From: Flavobacterium sp. BFFFF1
Lineage (GTDB): Bacteria > Bacteroidota > Bacteroidia > Flavobacteriales > Flavobacteriaceae
Length of the DNA: 64,000 bases
Reading direction: 5' to 3'
Assembly: GCF_002256285.1 (NCBI RefSeq)
Contig: NZ_NKJE01000014.1
Location: 1-64,000, forward strand
Shown here: positions 25,392 through 31,408 of the stretch, piece after piece
Numbering within the stretch: position 1 is the first letter of the stretch
Layout of the letters: each line of letters starts with the position of its first letter
Position numbers and translations under genes: made by a program
The notes under the pieces: generated by a model
Told to the model about the DNA's origin: nothing
What the model saw: only the letters and a program-made list of their open reading frames with translations
Databases searched by the model: none

Positions 25392-25814
25392 GTTGTATAT
25401 CCTAATCAGGTTGTTCCCAATTATGGAAATCCTGTATGGCTTCATAGCGTAAGCGCCGGCACCATCTCCTGAAAAAAGACTGTAAGTGTAATTTTCACAG
25501 GAACACACGGCATTTACACCATCCACATCCATCAGCGAGCAGGCAGATGGCGCCTGGTTTGGGCAATGTGCATCCCACGCACGGTAATCCGAATCGGAAA
25601 TTTTCATCACAATGAGGGTGATGCCACTGCCATCATCGGGAATGACGATGGGATTAATCGGCGAATTCAACCCGCTGTAAAGTGGTAGGTTGGTGTTGAT
25701 GTCCCTCGAAAAATTGTAGTCCGGCAGGAATGGGTTTCTGTAGCGGGTCGAATTTCCGTCGCAGGAAATCAGCAGCACAAGGAATGCAGGGATAATGAGT
25801 AATATGCGTTTCAT
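25389..25814 (-). CDS. Rieske-fold-like lipoprotein lacking the histidine ligands
   Basis: 141 residues. Lipobox LLISC (Cys18). The C-terminal 75 residues follow a Rieske [2Fe-2S] layout: first loop HCPNQ (Cys84), second loop CSCENYTYSLFSGDG (Cys104, Cys106), then MKPYRISIIGNNLIRI as in the usual Rieske closing strands. Canonical ligands are C-x-H and C-x2-H. Here the two histidine positions are Asn86 and Glu107, so a normal cluster is unlikely. The start at 25814 is chosen because it begins the lipoprotein signal; an upstream in-frame codon would add a non-signal stretch. Confidence 0.7.
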   Translation of the reverse strand: MKRILLIIPAFLVLLISCDGNSTRYRNPFLPDYNFSRDINTNLPLYSGLNSPINPIVIPDDGSGITLIVMKISDSDYRAWDAHCPNQAPSACSLMDVDGVNAVCSCENYTYSLFSGDGAGAYAMKPYRISIIGNNLIRIYN

Positions 25815-25913
25815 CTTAAAAATTTCATCAGATAATTGTACGAACAAATTTAAATTAATTAACTTTGGATTCTCTACGATTAACATATAATTATAGAGCG
25901 ATGTAAAAAATAC

Positions 25914-25921
25914 TATCTTTG
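25914..25921 (+). promoter_or_regulatory. -7 box of greA
   Basis: TATCTTTG, a TAnnTTTG match, 55 nt before the greA start. No clear -33. It is followed within a few bases by a terminator-like hairpin. Confidence 0.5.
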
Positions 25922-25928
25922 TCAAAAG

Positions 25929-25956
25929 AAATCCCGTTGCCGATGGGATTTTTTCT
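25929..25956 (+). promoter_or_regulatory. Terminator-like hairpin in the greA leader
   Basis: Stem AAATCCC (25929-25935)/GGGATTT (25945-25951) with a 9-nt loop, followed by T-run. It lies between the greA -7 box and the start codon, so it would be at the very 5' end of the greA transcript. It may be an attenuator or a 5' stabiliser. Confidence 0.5.
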
Positions 25957-25976
25957 ATTTTATAAACGATGAAATT

Positions 25977-26453
25977 ATGAGTAACGTATCATACTATACT
26001 GCGGAAGGATTAAAGAAACTGAAAGATGAACTTGAGCATTTAAAAAGCATAGAACGGCCAAGAGCCTCGCAGGCCATTGCCGAAGCACGCGACAAAGGAG
26101 ATCTTTCTGAAAATGCGGAATACGATGCGGCGAAAGAAGCACAGGGGCTGCTTGAAATGCGCATTTCCAAAATGGAAGACGTCTACGCCAATGCACGACT
26201 GATTGATGAATCCCAGCTGGATGTATCGAAAGTACTGGTATTATCCCACGTTAAAATCAAAAACCAAACGAATGGTATGGAATTGAAATATACCTTGGTT
26301 GCAGAAAGTGAAGCCGACCTGAAAGCCGGAAAAATCTCCGTCACATCTCCAATCGGGAAAGGATTACTGGGTAAATCCGTAGGCGAAGTAGCCGAAATCA
26401 CAGTGCCGAATGGCGTACTGAAATTTGAGGTACTGGAAGTTTCCCGGGATTAA
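25977..26453 (+). CDS. greA: Transcription elongation factor GreA
   Basis: 158 residues, the standard length. The N-terminal coiled coil (about 8-78) carries the tip DKGDLSENAEYDAAKE, whose acidic residues stimulate RNA cleavage by backtracked RNA polymerase. The C-terminal FKBP-like domain includes SPIGKGLLGKSVGEVAEI near 122-139. It is followed 17 nt later by a HIT-family gene, so the two are probably cotranscribed. The leader holds a hairpin with a U-run. Confidence 0.96.
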   Translation: MSNVSYYTAEGLKKLKDELEHLKSIERPRASQAIAEARDKGDLSENAEYDAAKEAQGLLEMRISKMEDVYANARLIDESQLDVSKVLVLSHVKIKNQTNGMELKYTLVAESEADLKAGKISVTSPIGKGLLGKSVGEVAEITVPNGVLKFEVLEVSRD

Positions 26454-26470
26454 TTTCAAAAACAATTCAA

Positions 26471-26863
26471 ATGGCAAGCATCTTTACCAGGATCATCAAT
26501 GGCGAATTGCCCTCTTACAAAGTAGCCGAGGACGACAATTTCATCGCCATCCTTGACGTCAACCCAAATGCAAAAGGGCACACCATCTGTATCCCGAAAT
26601 TGGAAATCAACAAGATTTTCGATATGGATGATGATTTATACCTGGGTTTAATGAAATTTTCCAAAGACGTCGCGACCGCGCTCGAAAAAACCGTTCCCTG
26701 CAAAAGAATCGGAATGGCGGTGATTGGACTGGAAGTGCCGCACGTGCACGTACATCTAATCCCTTTGAACGACATGGAAGACATGCGTTTCCAGCATAAG
26801 GTAACACTCGAAAAAGACGAATTCGAAACCTTGGCAAAAGCAATTCATTCGAATCTGGCTTAA
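26471..26863 (+). CDS. HIT family nucleotide-binding protein
   Basis: 130 residues, the length of the Hint branch. The catalytic triad HVHVHLIP occupies His91, His93 and His95. The N-terminal ASIFTRIINGELPSYKVAED and NPNAKGHTICIPK strands are typical. Likely a purine nucleoside phosphoramidase or a related nucleotide hydrolase. Second gene of the greA operon, ending at a clear terminator. Confidence 0.93.
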   Translation: MASIFTRIINGELPSYKVAEDDNFIAILDVNPNAKGHTICIPKLEINKIFDMDDDLYLGLMKFSKDVATALEKTVPCKRIGMAVIGLEVPHVHVHLIPLNDMEDMRFQHKVTLEKDEFETLAKAIHSNLA

Positions 26864-26883
26864 CGCGTTCAGCATAAAAGTTT

Positions 26884-26911
26884 AAAAGGGAGTCTTTACT
26901 CCCTTTTTTTT
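26884..26911 (+). terminator. Terminator of greA-HIT
   Basis: Ten-bp stem AAAAGGGAGT/ACTCCCTTTT followed by T-run. Confidence 0.85.
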
Positions 26912-27038
26912 GTGCTAAGTCCACCCATTAAGACACCGCCATTTTTTCATTAATGGGCCTTTTGGTTGATTGCGTGGTTGATTTTAGTGCCATAATATTG
27001 CACCGAAATAATTCATCAATCATTTAATCAATTAAAAA

Positions 27039-27461
27039 ATGAAAAAACAAATCCTGACTTTGGGAGCGGCAGCATTATTGCTGGCTTCCTGTTCAAGTGA
27101 TGACAATGGGTCTTCTTCAATCGACCAGTCATTACTACACAAAAAATGGTACTACGTTTCCTATGAGGTGGGCGGGCAGAATTTCCCCTATGACGACCAT
27201 GAAGCCTGCGGCAAAGACTACATCGAACTGAAAGCCGACGGTACCGTCCGCGACGTAGATGTATCCGACTGTGAAGAAGTGGTAGACCAATACAACTACA
27301 CCGTGGATGGCAATACCATCACGCTTTCGCTGGCTGGCGTTACCAGGACCGGAAAAGTGCTCAAGCTTACAGGCAACACGCTACAAGTAGAGGCCACTTT
27401 TGACTTCGATGGCGACGGAACCGCTGAAGTGGTAAAGGAAAACTACACCAGTATCCAATAA
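27039..27461 (+). CDS. Lipocalin-like lipoprotein of unknown function
   Basis: 140 residues. Signal and lipobox LLASC (Cys18), followed by an SSDDNGSSS linker typical of Bacteroidota surface lipoproteins. The body begins LHKKWYYVSYEVGG and has strands YIELKADGTV, YNYTVDGNTITLSL and TLQVEATFDFDGDG, the pattern of small lipocalin-like domains. Two cysteines (DHEACGKDY and VSDCEEVV) may form a disulfide. No ligand can be predicted. Monocistronic, between two terminators. Confidence 0.75.
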   Translation: MKKQILTLGAAALLLASCSSDDNGSSSIDQSLLHKKWYYVSYEVGGQNFPYDDHEACGKDYIELKADGTVRDVDVSDCEEVVDQYNYTVDGNTITLSLAGVTRTGKVLKLTGNTLQVEATFDFDGDGTAEVVKENYTSIQ

Positions 27462-27466
27462 CAAAA

Positions 27467-27494
27467 ATAAAGGGAAGCAGTTGCTTCCCTTTTT
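27467..27494. terminator. Bidirectional terminator
   Basis: Eleven-bp stem AAAGGGAAGCA/TGCTTCCCTTT between convergent genes. Confidence 0.85.
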
Positions 27495-28654
27495 TACTTC
27501 CCAAGTTTCCTGATACTCACCATCATTGTTGTACCCTTCCCTATTTCTGAATGAAGCACCCGGATTTTTCCCTTATGGTATTCTTCGACAATACGCTTTG
27601 TCAGTGATAAACCCAGCCCCCAACCACGCTTTTTTGTAGTAAAGCCGGGCTCAAAAATACGCCGGAACTGCTTTTTGGAAATCCCCTTTCCGGTATCTGA
27701 AATGTAAATTCTTACAAAACGGTCACCATCGATAATCGCAATATCCAGATTTCCCTTACCACGCATGGCATCGATGGCGTTTTTTACAAGGTTTTCTATC
27801 GTCCAGCTGTGAAGCTCCGGGTTGATCATCACTTTAACCGGATAATGGGGTGCCGTAAAACTAAAAGCCACCTGATTTGAAAAACGCGATTTGAGGTAGG
27901 CTACTGAAGCCTCCGTTTCGCCAATCAAATCCAATTCCTCCAGAATGGGTTCGGAACCAATCTTCGAAAAACGATTCGCAATGGATTGCAGCCGTACCAC
28001 ATCCTTTTCAATCTCCGTGACCGTTGTTTCATCGACGTTATCTGCCTTCATGATTTCGAGCCAGCCCAGCAATGAAGATAGTGGCGTCCCGATCTGGTGC
28101 GCCGTCTCCTTTGCCATTCCCGCCCAAAGCTTGTTTTGCGTGGCCATCTTGGTGCTGCGGTAGAAGTTATAAACCACTGTGCCAAACAGCACGATAATCA
28201 GCAACAGCGCAATCGGATAATACTTTAATTTATTCAGCAATGAAGAATCACCATAGTATAAATATTGCGTCTTGTCCTTTGAAATCCTGGTGATTATGGG
28301 GTCATTCAGTGCCTTCAGCGTTTCCACATAAGCCTCGAGGCGCTTCTTGTCTTTCAGGATCGACTCGTCGATGCCATTCGTATTCACAATGGTTTTATTC
28401 AGGGCAAGGATGATCGGAATACTCGGCGGGTTTTGCGCCAGTGCAAACGGAAGCTCAAGATCGGCATTTACATCGTTCACATCAATCGAATTGATTTTTT
28501 GTTGTGCCAAAGCCCAGTTTTCCAACTTGATGCGCTCTTCATTTTTGAAGATTTGAAACAGCGCATAGGTATTCCACAAAATAAACAGCACAATAACAAA
28601 AGAAGCGGCGATAATCGCCCAACGGGTAGCATTCCTTCGTTCCGAAAATTCCAT
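27494..28654 (-). CDS. Membrane sensor histidine kinase (orphan)
   Basis: 386 residues from the start chosen here (MEFSERRNATRW). Transmembrane helix 1 is at about 12-33, followed by an extracytoplasmic stretch of about 110 residues and helix 2 at about 146-163. The HisKA part has KETAHQIGTPLSSLLGW with phosphoacceptor His186. The ATPase part has N292 in NLVKNAIDAM, DTGKGI near 320 and GWGLGLSL near 344. An in-frame codon at 28909 would add 85 residues that run through repeat copy D and the divergent gene, so it is rejected. No response regulator is adjacent, so its partner and signal are unknown. Confidence 0.9.
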   Translation of the reverse strand: MEFSERRNATRWAIIAASFVIVLFILWNTYALFQIFKNEERIKLENWALAQQKINSIDVNDVNADLELPFALAQNPPSIPIILALNKTIVNTNGIDESILKDKKRLEAYVETLKALNDPIITRISKDKTQYLYYGDSSLLNKLKYYPIALLLIIVLFGTVVYNFYRSTKMATQNKLWAGMAKETAHQIGTPLSSLLGWLEIMKADNVDETTVTEIEKDVVRLQSIANRFSKIGSEPILEELDLIGETEASVAYLKSRFSNQVAFSFTAPHYPVKVMINPELHSWTIENLVKNAIDAMRGKGNLDIAIIDGDRFVRIYISDTGKGISKKQFRRIFEPGFTTKKRGWGLGLSLTKRIVEEYHKGKIRVLHSEIGKGTTMMVSIRKLGK

Positions 28655-28695
28655 GTGTATAATTTGTGCGATAAATATAGCGATTTTTATTTTTT

Positions 28696-28789
28696 GCGGC
28701 TTCTTCCCCCTATCCGCTGTATCTTTTTTAACAGCAGCAAACGCTGTAAAAAAAGGATGCCGCTGCTCCCGAAGCTTCGAAACGGGGCT
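28696..28789 (-). repeat. Dispersed hairpin element, copy D (kinase/flavin reductase gap)
   Basis: 94 nt in reverse orientation. Read on the minus strand: AGCCCCGTTTCGAAGCTTCG, GGAGCAGCGGCATCC, core hairpin TTACAGC/GCTGTTAA, AAAAAGATACAGCGGATAG and an altered end GAAGCCGC. Its left arm is closest to copy A (GAAGCTTCGGGAGCAGCGG). Confidence 0.75.
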
Positions 28790-28812
28790 GGCGAACAGTG
28801 CAAACATTTGCG

Positions 28813-28820
28813 TACTTTTG
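28813..28820 (+). promoter_or_regulatory. -7 box of the flavin reductase gene
   Basis: TACTTTTG (TAnnTTTG), 16 nt before the ATG at 28837. It supports that start over an in-frame codon at 28798. Confidence 0.5.
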
Positions 28821-28836
28821 CAAAAACAAGTTTCCC

Positions 28837-29715
28837 ATGGTAAGTTTCGAAACCAAAGACCTTTCGCCGGCCAGATTACAAGGCTATCTTCAAAGTGCTG
28901 TAGGCCCACGCCCGATCGCTTTCGCCAGTACAGTCGACAAAAACGGCATCCCCAACCTGTCGCCGTTTAGTTTTTTCAATGTCTTCAGTTCCAATCCGCC
29001 AATCCTTATTTTTTCGCCCGCAAGACGCGTTCGGGACAATACCGTAAAACATACGCTGCTCAACGTTCAGGCAACGAAAGAAGTCGTCATTAACGTGGTG
29101 AATTTTGATATCGTCCAGCAGGCATCCTTATCCAGCACCGAGTATCCCGATGGCGTAAATGAATTCCTGAAATCAGGGTTGACACAATTGCCATCTGACC
29201 TGGTAAAACCGTATCGCGTGGCTGAAAGCCCGGTACAGTTTGAGTGCAAAGTCAATGACATCATCAGCCTCGGTGAAAGCGGCGGCGCAGGCAATTTAGT
29301 GATTTGCGAAGTACTGAAAATCCATATTCACGAATCCATATTGGATGAAAACGGAATGATCGACCAACACCGGATCGACCTGGTCTCGCGCCTCGGCGGA
29401 AATTGGTATTCAAGGTCAAATGCAGGATTATTTGAAGTACCCAAACCACTGACGACGCTGGGCATTGGGGTGGACCAAATCCCTGATTTTGTGAAAGAAA
29501 GCGGAATTTTTAATGGAAACGACCTTGGGAAATTAGGAAACACAGAATCATTGCCAACTCGCGAAGAAATTAATATATTTGTAAAAGCTAACATTGCTGT
29601 GAAAGGTGTGCTGAGTGCCGATGATGAGAGAAAAATACATCTCAAAGCGAAGGAGTACCTGGACCAGGATGATGTACTTTCCGCATGGAAAGTGCTGTTG
29701 GCAGAACGGATTTAA
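28837..29715 (+). CDS. Flavin reductase-like FMN-binding split-barrel protein
   Basis: 292 residues. The first ~200 residues carry the split-barrel pattern of the flavin reductase family: YLQSAVGPRPIAFASTVDKNG, NLSPFSFFNVFSSNPP and KEVVINVVN. A C-terminal extension (about 200-292) is less characteristic and includes REEINIFVKANIAVKG. It probably binds FMN and reduces it or a substrate with NAD(P)H; the precise reaction is unknown. It is followed 22 nt later by DUF3127. Confidence 0.85.
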   Translation: MVSFETKDLSPARLQGYLQSAVGPRPIAFASTVDKNGIPNLSPFSFFNVFSSNPPILIFSPARRVRDNTVKHTLLNVQATKEVVINVVNFDIVQQASLSSTEYPDGVNEFLKSGLTQLPSDLVKPYRVAESPVQFECKVNDIISLGESGGAGNLVICEVLKIHIHESILDENGMIDQHRIDLVSRLGGNWYSRSNAGLFEVPKPLTTLGIGVDQIPDFVKESGIFNGNDLGKLGNTESLPTREEINIFVKANIAVKGVLSADDERKIHLKAKEYLDQDDVLSAWKVLLAERI

Positions 29716-29737
29716 AACATTATAAATTTATCAGACG

Positions 29738-30106
29738 ATGGAAGTTACAGGAAAAATTAAACTAATCAACGCCGAACAACAGGTAAGCGCCACGTTCCGC
29801 AAAAGAGAATTGGTTGTCACAACCGAAGAGCAATATCCACAACACATTTTGGTCGAATTCGGTCAGGACAAATGTGATTTGTTAAACAACTTCAGGGTGG
29901 GAGAACCGGTGAAGGTCTCCATCAATTTGAGAGGGCGCGAATGGGTCAGCCCACAGGGAGAAACAAAATACTTCAATAGCATTCAGGGCTGGAGGGTTGA
30001 AAGACTTGCCACTGAAGCGCCAACGCAGGCGCCACCGGTTGCCGCACCTGCTTTCGAGCCGGCTCCGGACTTTAAAGAGGAAGACCACGACGATCTGCCA
30101 TTTTAG
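29738..30106 (+). CDS. DUF3127 protein with SSB-like acidic C-terminal tip
   Basis: 122 residues. Residues 1-85 match DUF3127 (MEVTGKIKLINAEQQVSATFRKRELVV, EFGQDKCDLLNNFRVGEPVKVSINLRGREW), a predicted OB-like fold. A Pro/Ala-rich linker (about 92-110) follows, then EEDHDDLPF. The domain-linker-acidic-tip plan and the last four residues DLPF are the same as in the SSB protein of this window. The nucleic-acid link is an inference. It lies 22 nt after the flavin reductase gene and is followed by a hairpin before aat. Confidence 0.85.
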   Translation: MEVTGKIKLINAEQQVSATFRKRELVVTTEEQYPQHILVEFGQDKCDLLNNFRVGEPVKVSINLRGREWVSPQGETKYFNSIQGWRVERLATEAPTQAPPVAAPAFEPAPDFKEEDHDDLPF

Positions 30107-30121
30107 TACCTTATAATTCAT

Positions 30122-30154
30122 AAATCCTGTCAAACCAATGGCAGGATTTTTTTT
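30122..30154 (+). terminator. Terminator between the DUF3127 gene and aat
   Basis: Stem AAATCCTG/CAGGATTT with a 12-nt loop and T-run. It ends 4 nt before the aat start codon, so it may also act as an attenuator of aat. Confidence 0.65.
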
Positions 30155-30157
30155 GCT

Positions 30158-30781
30158 ATGGAAATACTTACCGATAAACTTTACTTTCCACCGCTCGAGA
30201 AAGCCGACAGGCACGGACTAATCGCATTGGGAGGGGACCTCTCAGTAGCACGTTTACAATTGGCTTACCACAGCGGCATCTTTCCCTGGTTCAATGAGGA
30301 TGAGCCCATTTTGTGGTGGGCACCGCCCAAAAGAATGGTACTTTTTCCTGACGAAATCCGCATTTCAAAAAGCATGCGGAGTATCCTGCGAAAAGGTATT
30401 TTTTCAGTGACCACGAACCAGGCTTTCGATGCGGTCATTACTAATTGCAGTAAAATTTACCGCCCGGACCAAAATGGTTCCTGGATCTCAAATGAAATGA
30501 GAGCAGCCTATTGCCAACTTCACGAACAGGGCATCGCTAAGTCCATTGAGGTCTGGCATAATGGGGAGTTAGCAGGAGGTCTTTATGGCATTGATCTCGG
30601 ACACGTGTTTTCCGGTGAAAGCATGTTCTCGATCGTTCCCAACGCTTCTAAAATAGCCTTTATAGAATTGGCGAAAACCTATGAGCTCGTGGACTGCCAA
30701 ATTTACAATGACCACCTGGAAAGCCTGGGTTGCCGCGAAATCGCAAGGAAACAGTTCATGCAAATACTCGCTAAGGGTTAA
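30158..30781 (+). CDS. aat: Leucyl/phenylalanyl-tRNA--protein transferase
   Basis: 207 residues. It adds Leu or Phe to proteins with N-terminal Arg or Lys, marking them for ClpS/ClpAP. The signatures are DRHGLIALGGDLSVARLQLAYHSGIFPWF near residue 17, WWAPPKRMVLFP near 50, SWISNEMRAAY near 109 and GGLYGIDLGHVFSGESMFS near 139. A terminator-like hairpin lies just before it. Its end overlaps the convergent tag gene by 4 nt. Confidence 0.95.
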   Translation: MEILTDKLYFPPLEKADRHGLIALGGDLSVARLQLAYHSGIFPWFNEDEPILWWAPPKRMVLFPDEIRISKSMRSILRKGIFSVTTNQAFDAVITNCSKIYRPDQNGSWISNEMRAAYCQLHEQGIAKSIEVWHNGELAGGLYGIDLGHVFSGESMFSIVPNASKIAFIELAKTYELVDCQIYNDHLESLGCREIARKQFMQILAKG

Positions 30782-31347
30782 TCCTGTACCGTCTTTTTCC
30801 AGCAATCATCGATATGATCGTCTACCATACCGGTAGCCTGCATATGCGCATAAACTACTGTTGATCCCACAAATTTAAAACCCCGTTTTTTCAGGTCTTT
30901 ACTTAACGCGTCGGAAATGGGCGTGGTTGCCTGGACGTTGGCAACGCCCCTCAGGGAATTCACCTTGGGTTTATGACCCACAAATCCCCAGATATAATTG
31001 CTGAATGAGCCGAATTCCTTCTGGACTTCCATAAATGCCACAGCATTCGAAACCGCAGCGCGTATCTTCAACTGGTTCCTTATGATACCGGCATCGAGCA
31101 TTAATTCCTGGATTTTGGTTTCATCATACTTCGCCACTTTCTTGTAATCAAAATGATCAAACGCCTTCCTGAAGTTTTCCCGTTTGCGCAGGATTGTGAT
31201 CCAGCTTAGGCCTGCCTGAAAGGTTTCAAGAATCAGGAATTCGAATATGGTGTGGTCTTCATATACGGGAACACCCCATTCTTCATCATGGTATTTCTCG
31301 TAAAGCGCATCGCCTTTACACCAATTGCAACGTATTTTATCTGTCAT
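30778..31347 (-). CDS. tag: DNA-3-methyladenine glycosylase I
   Basis: 189 residues. It excises 3-methyladenine from alkylated DNA. The zinc-snap residues appear as Cys7 and His20 at the N terminus (RCNWC, KYHDEEWGVP) and His178/Cys182 at the C terminus (DDHIDDCW). The active-site segment is ETFQAGLSWITILRKRENF near 41, and KFVGSTVVYAHMQATGMV precedes the end. It overlaps aat tail-to-tail by 4 nt. Confidence 0.95.
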   Translation of the reverse strand: MTDKIRCNWCKGDALYEKYHDEEWGVPVYEDHTIFEFLILETFQAGLSWITILRKRENFRKAFDHFDYKKVAKYDETKIQELMLDAGIIRNQLKIRAAVSNAVAFMEVQKEFGSFSNYIWGFVGHKPKVNSLRGVANVQATTPISDALSKDLKKRGFKFVGSTVVYAHMQATGMVDDHIDDCWKKTVQD

Positions 31348-31353
31348 ATAATG

Positions 31354-31391
31354 ATATAAAAAAAGCGCTCTCAGTAGAATGAGAGCGCTTA
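31354..31391 (-). terminator. Terminator of the metalloprotease gene
   Basis: Eleven-bp stem AAGCGCTCTCA/TGAGAGCGCTT. On the minus strand seven T follow. Confidence 0.85.
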
Positions 31392-31408
31392 TAAATTTAA
31401 TATTACGT

